Positions 20,901 through 31,545 of a DNA stretch of 64,000 nucleotides are shown one piece after another. A program made the translations under genes and the position numbers. Position 1 is the first letter of the stretch. Each line of letters opens with the position of its first letter. The notes under the pieces are model-generated. The model was not told where the DNA came from, made no database searches, and worked only from the letters and a program-made list of their open reading frames with translations. Source of the DNA: Earliella scabrosa (Eukaryota; Basidiomycota; Agaricomycetes; Polyporales; Polyporaceae); the NCBI GenBank assembly GCA_022605405.1, contig JABYQQ010000010.1, positions 248,001-312,000 on the forward strand, written 5' to 3'.

Positions 20901-22202
20901 AGAGCTGAGCTGATAGGATGGTGCGAATTAGGTGGAAGTGTCAGTGCACCAGCTAACTCCGAAGTTTGGGAGAATAGTCGAGGGTCAATGGCCGCGGCAT
21001 CCCACTCAGGAGGAAACTCGAAGTGTTGTTGGACGTTCTCCCCCTGCACTTGTGATACCTGTGATTAAACCGCCAGATAAATGTCAGCGCATATATTGGG
21101 CTATACTCAAGAGACATAGGGTAGAAGTGTAGGGCACCAAGAGACAGTGGCATTGCTCCCGCCACAGGAGGTGCTTGTAGGCGTCCTGAAACATCATATC
21201 ATAACCTATACTTACCTTCCAGACCAGGTGGGCTTGAGTAACATGAGTACCAACACCCTCGTCAGACCCCGTATGCATCGAGAGCGAGGATGTGCCCGAG
21301 CATATATGACGGCGATGACACGAATCAAAACGCCCCATGGGCAGGACTAGCGTTTAGATCCTCACCTGCCGAGACCACAACGCTCGTATGCGCGGATGCA
21401 CAAATGACCAGACACTGACTATACGAAGCCGAGCTGCGTCTCGATCTTTCTTCCCCGAGCAAATCACTGTAACGAGAGCACGCATCGCCTTGCTTGCAAA
21501 TTGCCTAACAAATACTGTTCAAGACTCCGTCGTACCAACTACGAGGAGCATCCTCGGTCCTTGTAGGACTGCTGACTTACGTGCTGCGCACGTATAATTG
21601 CTCAATACATCCTGGAGGAGACACATCAAAAGAGAAGGTCTCGCAGGTGCAATGTCCGCTCGACTACCGCGACATATGGGCTTGGCTCATGTTGTACTAC
21701 TGAGCGCGAAAACACCATGTCCGCGTCGCGTCGTTACTCATGACGCGCGAAACGCAACGAACGATGGAAGAATGAAGACAGAAATGCACAGTACCTCGTA
21801 TTGGCGCGACGGACCCGCGACCGGCTCCTCCTGCTCAGCGTGCTCCTCCTGCTCGGCGCGCCCTGCATCGTCCTGCGGCATCCATACGACGTTCTGGCCA
21901 GGCTGCGAAGATGAGCCGTTGAGGAGAGCTTTCTCCATCTTGCGTTTCGCGCGTTTAGTCATGGCATAGACGCGATGACGACCGCGACATTCCTCGCACA
22001 TCTTGTGAGGATAGTTGGGCGCGAGCGGGGCGGAACACCCTTTCACAGAGCAGTGTCGGGAGTCGGAGTCATCGGGATTGGTGGACGACGAGGCATTGTT
22101 AGCGTCGGCGATGTTGCTCTCGAGGGCAGCAATGAGATCGGGGGGATAGGGACCGGCAGTGACATTGGGGAAAGAGACATGCTCGCGGTAATACGAGCTC
22201 AT
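17903..22202 (-). CDS. large protein with five repeated Cys-pair (zinc-finger-like) motifs and a Pro/Tyr-rich region
   Basis: Exons 22202-21795, 21058-19361 and 19306-17903 are all in phase 0 and give 1169 residues. The same motif occurs five times: C-x4-C, a spacer of about 10-13 residues, C-x2-C or C-x2-H, then a basic helix. Copies start CSVKGC (exon 1), CSIKGC, CTVSHC and CSIKSC (exon 2) and CSGKNC (near the C-terminus); typical continuations are KMCEECRGRHRVYAMTKRAK and KMCEPCRDRYRSYGTTKRAK. Four cysteines per copy suggest zinc binding, and the basic helix suggests nucleic-acid contact. Between copies the chain is disordered, and residues of exon 3 form a long Pro/Tyr/Gly tract (PYPYPYPGPPIPYPG), prion-like in composition. 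I know no named domain for this motif. The first intron (736 bases) is unusually long, so exon 1 could belong to a separate gene; the phase match and shared motif argue for one. Confidence 0.75.
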
Positions 22203-22552
22203 CGGAAGCTGGCGCTAGGCGGCGACTGACTGATGTCGACTAGAGCAGTGGACTGGGACTGGGACAGGGTCAGTCGTCACAGGCGCAGCTCTCCAGCGAC
22301 TGTCTTCTTGTGGTTCTCACACTTCCTCGTGGCGGAGTTCAAACTACCTTCCGCATATGGTCGGCCACTCGGTCCTTCCTTCTTCACCTCCTCCATAACG
22401 CATACTCAACGTAAGTACAGCCGTGAACCACACATCGATGCGAACTCTTATAGAACCAGACAAAATCTGCCCGCAGGATTTGTAGGACGCGTACCAACTC
22501 CATTCGGGGTCTCAGTCTGTCTTGGCGCTCGACGCGGGGTTTCGGGGTCCCA

Positions 22553-23296
22553 ATGGGTCTGGTTCTTTATCCGTCGTCCTCCACCACTCGGCTCCCAGTC
22601 GTCTTCAACTTGCTCTGGTGCTCCCATCTGCCGTTTATGTCTGGTTACTTCGCGTTTCCGCCTCCCAGTTTTGCTTCCAACTCTCCGGAGTGTCGCGCTA
22701 CATCGATATCATCGGACCAGACGCGTTCGCGACCCACCGCGGGCCGTAATCGCGCATGGGAAGACAAGCAGAAACGCGATGCGGAGGTGCGGCGTAGGAA
22801 ACTGGAGCGGGAGCGGGAGCAGGCGTTGGAGGGCGAGATGGATTGGGTAGCAGCGGGTGGCTGGTTGCGCGACGCGTACGGACGCAAGGACGTTCCACGC
22901 ACTGAACGCCTCCGTGCTCAAGCTCGTGAACGCGAGGAGAGACGGAAGATCCTCGCGCGATGGGACACGTATGAAGCTCAGTGGCGCGCTCTCCTCGCAT
23001 CTTCCAACCCCATATCGTTCCTCAATATCCCGTGGCCAGTCAGTTCTCCGCCCAACTCCATCGAGAATCTGACATCCTCCGCCGTATCGGATTTTCTTTT
23101 CGCGCCTCTTGTTGTGAACCCGAACGGGGGTACCAAGAAAGACCGGATTCGAACGTCCCTTCTCCGTTGGCATCCGGACAAGCTGTCCGGTGTACTCGCT
23201 CGGACGACGGAACAAGATATGGACGCGGTTCGTTCAGGCATCAATGCAACCTTCCGTGTTCTCAAGGACATCCAAGACGCTGAACGTCACCGATGA
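22553..23296 (+). CDS. NFKBIL1-like (IkappaBL) protein, C-terminal part certain, start uncertain
   Basis: The frame ends at 23294-23296. The C-terminal part is characteristic: a charged coiled coil (KQKRDAEVRRRKLERERE), then FLNIPWPVSSPP and RIRTSLLRWHPDKLSGVLAR, followed by a short helical end. The last block resembles the C-terminal region of NF-kappa-B inhibitor-like protein 1, which in animals is linked to mRNA processing. The first ~60 residues of this frame look less natural, so the true 5' part may use another frame from about 22233 with a short intron near 22411. The gene is divergent from the Cys-pair gene, so a short bidirectional promoter is likely. Confidence 0.6.
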   Translation: MGLVLYPSSSTTRLPVVFNLLWCSHLPFMSGYFAFPPPSFASNSPECRATSISSDQTRSRPTAGRNRAWEDKQKRDAEVRRRKLEREREQALEGEMDWVAAGGWLRDAYGRKDVPRTERLRAQAREREERRKILARWDTYEAQWRALLASSNPISFLNIPWPVSSPPNSIENLTSSAVSDFLFAPLVVNPNGGTKKDRIRTSLLRWHPDKLSGVLARTTEQDMDAVRSGINATFRVLKDIQDAERHR

Positions 23297-23794
23297 CGAG
23301 CCTTCGCTAGGCCTGCACTCAATTGACTTCGTTTCGTTTTGCTGTCGTCTCGCTTTCATTCCAATCTCTATGCAGCAGTTATAACCGTCCACAGGCTTTC
23401 ACGTCCTCGCTCAAGTTCACATTTACTCCCCATCGTCGATCAATGTACATATGCATGATGTCCGTTTGCAATCCAACCTGATATTAATAAGAAGCTTGAG
23501 CTTGAGTATCACAGTGCCTGCAACTGCCTGCAAACACGACGGTCGCAGCTCGCTGGATTGCTGCCCAGCTAGCGGACGGACTGGCCGGACCGGTGGAGAA
23601 AACACATGCCAATGCCATCTCGCTCGTGCGATCAGAAAGTGACGAAACCGTTGCATCGCTCGCGCCTTCTGTCTGCCTTCTGCACCCAGTCTGCAGTGCT
23701 CTGCACCCCTGCACCGTCCGACCTTCGCCGCGGATGGTGGATGCTGACAACTTCCAACGTTCTACATCTGTGCTAGGCTGGTTGTCGTAAACGA
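23297..23794. other. intergenic, promoter region of the ABCD transporter
   Basis: About 500 bases separate the NFKBIL1-like stop and the transporter ATG. I see no gene and no repeat beyond short CT-rich patches. Confidence 0.6.
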
Positions 23795-26700
23795 ATGGCC
23801 ATCCAGCTTCCCAATGCCGCTGTTCTGAACAGCCTCAATCCCCAGACGCGACGGTCTCTTGTCGTCGCCGCATTTACTCTTCTCCTCCTGCGTGGACGTA
23901 TCGCCGACATTCCCAAGGCTGTACTCTCCAAGCTGAAGAACGTGACAATACGTCAAGACGTAACACAGGAGGAGCTCGCGCAAGCCTTGCAGCAGGTCTA
24001 CGTTGACGAGCCGGATGGTTCCAAGACCCTGTTAGTCCCGTACAAGGGCTACATTTCGAAGGTGCGTCGTTTCGTGGGTATCTGGCCGCAACATATCTAG
24101 AAAACCCGTGCTAGGTCACGATCAGTCCCACCCCTCAGTCTAAGTTCGAGGAGAACGCGAAGCACTTTCCCCTCGTCCCCACATCACACAAGCCCAGTCT
24201 TGACAAGACTTTCCTTCGACAATTACTAGCCATCCTTCGCATCGCGTTCCCCTCGTGGCACTCGAAAGAGGCTCTCATACTAGTATCGCACTCATTTTTC
24301 CTAGTCCTCCGGACAGTGCTGAGCGTGGGCGTGGCGCGCCTTGACGGGCGCATCGTGCGCGACCTTGTGAGCGCAGATGGGAAGGGCTTCCTCAAAGGAA
24401 TCGGCCTTTGGTTCTTGCTCGCTATACCGAGCACATACACGAACTCCATGGTATGTGTTCCTGGTCTATGCGCATGTCCCACAGTTGCATTGATGCCTCG
24501 GCTCTAGATCCGACACATGCAAGCCAAGCTGTCATTACGCATGCGTACACGACTGACGCGCTACACGGACGATCTCTACCTTTCTCCATCTCCTGATCTG
24601 CGCTACTACCGTGTTGCGCTAGAGGGTGGCCTGGCCGACATCGACCAGTATATCACATCGGATATCGCAGCGTTTTGCGACGCGCTCGCTGGGATCTAGT
24701 ACGTGTTATGCCCCAACGTTGTCAGTGACATGACTGACATCTGGCCTTAGTGGAAACGTGCTGAAGCCGTCGCTAGACCTCGTGTTGTTCACGTCGCAGC
24801 TTGCTCGGTCGCTCGGCGCTCGCGGAACTCTGATGTTATTTATGAACTACTATGTGACCGCGAAAATCCTGCGTGCAGTCACCCCCGCGTTCGGTCGCCT
24901 GGCGGCGGTGGAGGCACGACTGGAGGGCGAGTACCGGGCAGGTATGGGCCGGGTAGGGAGAGAGAGCGAGGAGGTCGCGTGAGTGGCCTGTCATCATGTG
25001 TGGAATTGTACTGATACTTTGAGCCTCTAGCTTCTATGGCGGTGGTTTGCGAGAACGTAGCATATTGCTACGGGCTTATATGCGCCTTATCAAACACGTG
25101 AACTCGATATACAAGGTCAGTCATCTTGGGAATCTGGTTAAAACCGTGACCTCATATCATTCTCTCTTACAGATCCGGATAGCATATGAATGGACAGAGG
25201 ACTTCCTGATCAAGTATCTCTGGAGTGCAGCAGGCTACTGCCTCATCTCCATCCCCGTGTTCTGGACTCGCGTACGGAATATGGGCGTGCAGACGAATGG
25301 CCCGCGACCACACGAGAAGACCGACAACGAGGTCGCAAATCGTACAGAGAGTACGTGCCTTAAACCCATCCCCGGATGGGCTGAGCTAACGACATGATCA
25401 TAAAGCTTACATCTCCTCTCGTCGATTATTGCTCTCGCTGGCCGACGCTGGCGGGCGGCTAATGTATGTCTACAAGGACCTGCTTGAGCTTGCGGGTCTC
25501 ACCACGCGATTATACACCCTCCTCTCGACACTCCACAATCTTCCCCACCCCGTCGTTCCGGACGGCGCGGACCAGGACAAGATCGCGGTGCGCGACGTCG
25601 ACGTTGGCGTGCCCTCAGCCGCACCCGCCTTCGTGGCTGCTGCTGCGTCCGAGACGTCCGGACTCAACTCCTCCGAAGACCTGACGCTGTCTCTATCGGA
25701 GGCTGAGGAAGCCGCAGCAACCAAGGCCGCCAGCTCCGTGCTCGTCAAGGGCCTCTCGTTTGACCTCAAAGCCGGAGAGCACCTGATGATCACCGGCAGC
25801 AACGGCGTGGGCAAGACTGCGATCGCGCGCGTGCTTGCAGGACTCTGGGCCGCACAGGGTGGCGGGCGCGTGAGTCGGCCGCAGGGCAAGAAGGGCGTCT
25901 TTGTGGTGCCGCAGCGGGCGTACATGGTGACGGGGACGCTGCTCGATCAGTAAGTGCCATCCCCATTGACGTTTCTCCCGGTCTCCTTTCCCACACGTTG
26001 TTCAACGACACGGACACCGCCACCGCGGTGGCCACGGAGAGGTTGAGGTGGTTGCAATTGCGACGTGCTGATCGTGGCGCGTGTCTGCTGCAGGATCATC
26101 TATCCGGACTCGTACCCCGACTTTGTCAAGTCCGGACGGACGCATGAGGAGCTGATGGTGATCTTGACCGCGGTAAACCTCGCGTACTTGCCGAGCCGTG
26201 AGGGTGGCTGGTCGACGCGGAAGGAGTGGAGAGATGTGCTGAGCGGCGGTGAGAAGCAGCGGGTGAGTGCTAGTTGTTCGCGTTCCACAACTCAGTATCT
26301 GATGAGCTCTGACTGATAGATGGGCATGGCGCGCGTGTTCTATCACATGCCCAAGTTTGCGATTCTCGATGGTACGTGGCGCACGACTGCGTCTGGGGTG
26401 GATTCTCATTGTCCTCCATTTGCAGAGTGCACGAGCGCGGTGTCCAGTGACGTCGAGGGCCGGATGTACGAGCATGCAAAGTCGCTCGGGATCACGCTCA
26501 TCACCATCTCGCTCCGGTGCGTTTCGTTTCTTCTTCCCCTCTCTGGCCCCCTGGTATGTCGTATATCTGACTCGTCGACCCCTCTAGGCCCGCCCTGATG
26601 CGTTACCACACGCAGTTGCTCACGATCGCTGGCGACGGCACCGGCCGGTGGACGTTGAAGCGAATTGGGACGGCCGAGGAGCGGATGGACATGGACCGGG

Positions 26701-26795
26701 AGATCGTCACCCTCGAGACCAGGCTCGCGGAGGTGGAGAAGTGGGAGCAGCGGGTGAAGGAGCTCGAGCGGCTGCTGAGCGTGCAGGAGATCTAG
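23795..26795 (+). CDS. peroxisomal ABC half-transporter, ABCD family (PXA-like)
   Basis: Eleven exons, 23795-24061, 24115-24450, 24508-24698, 24751-24978, 25031-25115, 25173-25350, 25406-25949, 26094-26262, 26320-26371, 26426-26516 and 26588-26795, give 782 residues with every phase consistent. The N-terminal half is the ALD-type membrane domain, with [21 protein letters not shown] and the cytosolic loop [19 protein letters not shown]. The ATPase half has Walker [10 protein letters not shown]-loop [15 protein letters not shown], signature LSGGEKQR and Walker B FAILDECTSAVS. ABCD proteins dimerise in the peroxisomal membrane and import fatty acids or their CoA esters for beta-oxidation. The C-terminus is a coiled coil ([20 protein letters not shown]). 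Yeast PXA1 and PXA2 both fit; I cannot tell which. The downstream neighbour also carries a peroxisomal signal. Confidence 0.95.
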
Positions 26796-27393
26796 TGTCC
26801 GAGCGCGGGGCGTCGTTCGCCTCCTGGCGTGTACTAACAGCCATGGACATTGTTTATGATGTACTTACTCATCAAGATACTAGACTGTGTACGTTGGAGG
26901 GGATGATATTCTGGTCGACCTCCTGCCACTGGCCAGGCGCGTTGAATCAAGATCGCACTGTGTTGAAGTCCCTGCGCCGGCTATATAAGCGGCTGCGCGT
27001 CGGCCCGCCTCGTACGCCTGCCAGTGATTGGCCAATCGATTGACTCGTCCTTCGTGTGCAGTGCCAACGCATACAGTCGCCTCATTAGACTCTAGAAGCG
27101 TTGTTTCCTCGGTGAAGTAGCCTCTGCTCTTACATGCCATCTCTTCGATTACGAACTGACGATAGTGGCCGGTTTTAGCGGTACCCGTGGGACAACAGAC
27201 ACGTAGAAATATGGGGAAGTCCCGAGCGAAGACAACGGCGGAGCCCTATATGTGAGCTTGCCGTTACATATGATCCAATGTACGTACTCTATAATAGATA
27301 CACAGCGCATCCCCGAGTTTCAGATCGGCCTCCGCTTTTTTCCACTCCTGACAGACACTCTAGCCTCATGAGCGCATATACTCACGCAGAACA
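26796..27393. other. intergenic between two convergent genes
   Basis: The transporter and the acyltransferase converge here. A CTATATAAGCGG at about 26980 is TATA-like but has no obvious gene behind it. Nothing else is supported. Confidence 0.5.
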
Positions 27394-29111
27394 TCACAGC
27401 CTCGCAGACGGCACCAGGCTCGGCGGAGGGTTGTCGTCGTCCGCATACGCGAGCACGTCGTACTTGAACCAACGGTCGCGCGGGAGCCAGGTCATCACCG
27501 ACCGCTTGTACGGGAAGTCGAAGGCCTGCGAGCGATGGGAGGGAGGGAGGGGTGTGTGTCAGCTTCGCGCTCGCTCTACCAGTTCAAGTTGCAACACGGC
27601 CGGTGCAGTCGGAGAAAGGGACACGCAGCGGTGCGAAGAGCCGGCGATCCGCCACACGAATCGCGGGAGCGTCAGGTATCCCCGGAAAGCGAAGTCCGGT
27701 GAAAAGACGAAGCCAAAGGGGGATTCGCTCACCGTGTGGACGTTCATGCCTACCGCCTCGGAGAGCGCGATGACGGCGTGGTTCTTGGCCTTTGGCTCGC
27801 CGACGACGCGGAGCGTGCGCGGGTCGGAGAGGAAGAGGAAGTGGTGGATACCCGATATCCACGCTTTCGCTGCGAACGAACGGTTGCAGGGTCAGTGTCG
27901 TGCCTCTCAAACTCCCGCCGCGCGCACGGCTGACATCGATCTCGGCGCACAGACGGGTCCTCAGACAACAGCGAAGACGCACATCGATGGGTACCACGAA
28001 ACTTGGGTTCGCCGACGAGGATGTGTAACCCTCGGTCGTAGTTCCAGGCACCGCCCGGTACGTACGGCGCCACATGGTTCTCCTGCATTAATGCACAGTT
28101 CACTCGTCAGCACCACCTTGCTCTGTGGGCGCAAAGAGCGTCGGCGCCCACCTTGACGTAGACGAGCTCGGCATAGCCCATGAGCTCCCCATCCCAGCTC
28201 ATCATCACCGGGAGCACGCCGGGGTCGGCCATGAGGGTGCGGACGTATTCGCGGTGCTTTTCGAGAGGGCCGCGCTCGCCCCAGCCGCGGTTGACGTGGT
28301 CGCTGTTGTGCCAGCGGTGGAACGTCGCGAGGTGGTGCGAGACCTCCTCGCCGTTCCCGTCCAGGTCAAAGTGCGCGAACTCGAGCGTCTGGCCGATCGA
28401 CGGAAAGTGCTTGCGGTACACGACCTCGCCCGGGCGCGGCTTCGTCGGGCGCAGCGGGTGCGCGGCGATCACGAGCGGGGTGCGGGTGAAGGACTGAACG
28501 TACGGGATGGGCGCGGTCGCGAGCAGCGCTGCGTGGCCGCGGAGCCAGCCTCGCGTGTGGTACGGGCTCGTCCCGGCGCCCTGCCAGAACGTCTCGCGGA
28601 GGAGGAAGAGCTCGGGCTCCTGCGCGCCCGATGTGTCTCCCGGGGTCCTGTGGCGTCTCCGAGCGAGTCCGGAGTCGAGGAGGTAGGCCGTGAGCTCAGG
28701 AGCATTGGTCAGTGTGGGCGCGAGGACGACGGGGATGTTCTCTTGGGCGTGGAAGACGGTGTGGAGGACATTGAGCGTACCCCAGAAGTCTGGTATGGTG
28801 ATGCTTGTGGGCGCGCCGGGCTCGACGGCCGCTGCGGGGAGTACTTCGAGCACTGGGTACTTGGGTACGTGATCCGCGGAGTGCTCGTATGGAGTGCCTA
28901 TGGCTGAGATGACGAGCGCCAGAGAACGGGGCTGCGTACGGTAGGCAGAGACGATCGTGCGCTCGATCGCGACCTTGGTTGGCTGAGACGCGTCGGGTGG
29001 TGCCGCAATGTCAACCCTTGCGTCGTCAGGAAGGACGAGCAGGCGCTGCCATTCTCCAGGCTTGACGGGTCTTGAGGGAGTCACCTTGGGTCGCTGGCCT
29101 GCGCTGGCCAT
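27394..29111 (-). CDS. siderophore-type N-acyltransferase (IucB/SidF-like) with C-terminal PTS1
   Basis: Exons 29111-28152, 28082-27995, 27869-27733 and 27525-27394 give 438 residues in phase. The C-terminal half is a GNAT domain of the IucB/SidF/SidL type: LATFHRWHNSDHVNRGWGER, DPGVLPVMMSWDGELMGYAE, HVAPYVPGGAWNYDRGLHIL and ISGIHHFLFLSDPRTLRVVG. Such enzymes acylate N5-hydroxyornithine or hydroxylysine in hydroxamate siderophore synthesis. The protein ends S-A-R-L, and Ala-Arg-Leu fits the peroxisomal import signal [SA]-[KRH]-[LM]; SidF of Aspergillus is known to work in peroxisomes. No ornithine hydroxylase or NRPS is in the window, so it is not in a visible cluster. The acyl donor cannot be told from sequence. 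Confidence 0.88.
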
Positions 29112-30167
29112 GGTGGGGCCTTGGGGGAGGGGTTTGGAGGGGAAGCAACGGTATCTGATAAGATTTCGGTTTTATCGTGCGATCACGTCCGTGAGATTAG
29201 ATCCCCGGTGTTCCCAAGGTCCGGATCCGGCATCATCCTCCGGGTCAAGTTTCAACATCTTCCAAGCCATCGGAAAAACGGCTTTGGCTATGTAGTGCCG
29301 AAGATGCTGGTGAGTCGCAAACCCGCCAGGGCCTTCGGAAATCTCGCTGAACCTCATACAGACTCGTGCTACACGATGTAGTAGCGGCTGCAGTGACGGA
29401 CCCGAACGACGTGGTGAGTAATTCGATCTTTGGCGAGGTATCATGGTCCGTGATTACGTGGAGTTTGAGGGACTTTCATTTGACTTGTACAGCTAAACAC
29501 GGAGGCGACGTCCGCAATCTTACGAAATTGAGCAAAGGCGTTGTACTCGGCCGTTTGCCTAAGCATGTCTAGCCTTCAAAGCTTCAAGCTTCAAGCCCAT
29601 GACATCATGTTTGCCCTTTCGAAACACACCAAGCATCCAAGTCCCACCTTGTTGGACAGTTTCCCTGCTCCAGATCTAGACTCGGCTTGACCACCTGCTG
29701 TTGTCGGCAACTTGCATGTCTGTCTCACGATTTGCTCGATGTCGAGATGCTGACTGCACAGTTTCGCGCAGTCTCAGCCGTCCATCTCGCCACTGCTTGC
29801 GACGTAAGGCAGCCTTGCAAGCCGCGCCGAGTCTCACCATGTCGAGTGCTGTCGGAGTGAGGTGAGATCGAGATCCGAAACGTCGCCACCTGGCAGGAGC
29901 ATCTTCTGATGGACGGGCCCGGGTATGCTCACGCAAGACGCCGGCGGCGGTGCGGCGAAAGGCGGCAAAGAAACTCAAATGGGCGCCTGCGGACTGAATG
30001 GGCTCGAGGAAGAGAGGAAGGAGATGCATTCCACCTCGAGCATCTCCTCCTGCGCTCAGCCCGTGTGCTAATCATGGCTTTCTCTCCCAACCCTATATTA
30101 TCCCCGGTCTCCCATCATTTCCCCCTCCCCTCCCCTGCCGCCCCTCTCGGGCACCAGCGCCCTCACA
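29112..30167. other. intergenic, divergent promoters
   Basis: About 1.05 kb lies between the divergent starts of the acyltransferase and the seven-helix gene. Frames here are short and overlapping. A pyrimidine-rich tract (30120-30155) precedes the ATG at 30168, as in many fungal promoters. Confidence 0.5.
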
Positions 30168-31545
30168 ATGCAGCTGGAATCCGTACAGTCCAAAGGCGCA
30201 TCCGCGATCATCGTTAGCGACGCGGTCGAGATCGTTCTCTTCGGTGCGTGCCTGTAGCTGTGACCATGAACGTGTTGGTTATGGGCTCATCGGCGCGTCT
30301 GTGGCTCTACACACTGCAGGCATCTACACTATATTCTTCACGTTTGCCCTGATCATCCTCACGGTCTACAAGAGGCCCCTACCTATTGATTGGAACATGG
30401 TCGTCGCAACCGCGGTGTTGTATGTCACATGCATGGCGGTGAGTGTCACTATATGCGTCATTTATGCCACCCTCTCATTCCGATCAGCATTGTGCAGTCG
30501 TTACGACCGACCGACATACCACTTTCACTGTACGTCTCATGCCGTTCGTCCCGCTGTGTCCTACGTTCCTCATGCGACCAAGCATCCGCTAACTACTTAC
30601 TCAGTCCCGCTTGGTTCCGAGCGGTAGAGAGATGAGCGGACTGCTGCGTCTCAGCGACATCCTGTTCAAAACATGTTGTTTCCTCTCGCAACTTGTCTTG
30701 GTGAGTGGTGCTCTGCGCTCCCTGCCCCGAGTACCCCGTACCGATGACGGCCTTCATTGATTCATTAACTTTCCCATAGATACATCGATGTTGGGCCGTG
30801 TGGGACTATCGCCATTCCGTGGTCGTCGTGCCCTTGGTGATAGCCCTTGCAGGAATGGGTACGTCACCTCCCTCCTGAATTAGCGGCGCAACATATGCTC
30901 GATGTTCTGACCCTTCCGCAGTATGCGCGCTGATTGGCCCTGTCCACTTACCGGTATCGGCATTTCGCTCGCCGTATGTCGCGCCGCGAATATTGGCCCT
31001 CGACATCGCTTTCTGCGCCCTCTCGCTGCTGGTCTACACCCTGGTCACCTTCTTGATCATCCTGCACCTGCGTCGCGTATCGGCCCCGCTCCGGAACGTC
31101 CAGTCCATGGAGAATCTGATCTGGGCTCTGGCCGGCGCATGCATCGAAGCCGGGGCGTTTCTCGTAATTGCCCAGATCTCAGTGGTCGTCCTCATCGTCC
31201 TCGACAGCCCTGCTGTCATCATCGCGGAAAGCATCGCTACCCAGTTTTACGTACGTGTTTCCATTCCTCCTTGCCATCTATGGGCTCGCCCCAGGCTACT
31301 GCCTGCTCCCCGCTCCCGTTCCTGAATTCCGGGTGCTAACTATAGACCCTGGATCGTCACTCATACAGGGTATCGCCCCGACAGCGATGATCATACGTCT
31401 GGGGCTAAGTCTTCTGCCCCGCGGCGGCCGGGGCGACTCGTCAGGACCCCAGCTCAGCACGTTCCTCGGCTCGTTCTACACCACGGACGAATCGGAGGAC
31501 GTGGAGATGGGAGGCACGCCGACCGACGGCGCCAAGGCTGCGTAG
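30168..31545 (+). CDS. seven-transmembrane protein of an uncharacterised basidiomycete family
   Basis: The gene starts MQLESVQSKGASAIIVSDAV; exon 1 is 30168-30243 and exon 2 30320-30438. Hydrophobic helices follow in order: IYTIFFTFALIILTVYKRPL, WNMVVATAVLYVTCMAV, the IHRCWAVWDYRHSVVVVPLV block, ALDIAFCALSLLVYTLVTFL, LIWALAGACIEAGAFLVIA and IIRLGLSLLP. The hydrophilic tail is acidic (DESEDVEMGG). The R/H-C-W-x-V-W motif in the middle helix is typical of large orphan membrane families of mushroom fungi. The third and fourth exons (about 30500-30700) could be spliced in two ways that I cannot separate. Function is unknown. Confidence 0.75.

Noticed and set aside
26970..27000. TATA-like CTATATAAGCGG as promoter of a gene
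   Set aside because: No coding region follows at a sensible distance on that strand; the next gene there is on the minus strand and converges.
28125..28907. 260-codon plus-strand open frame
   Set aside because: It is antisense to the acyltransferase first exon, whose frame carries the GNAT-type motifs.
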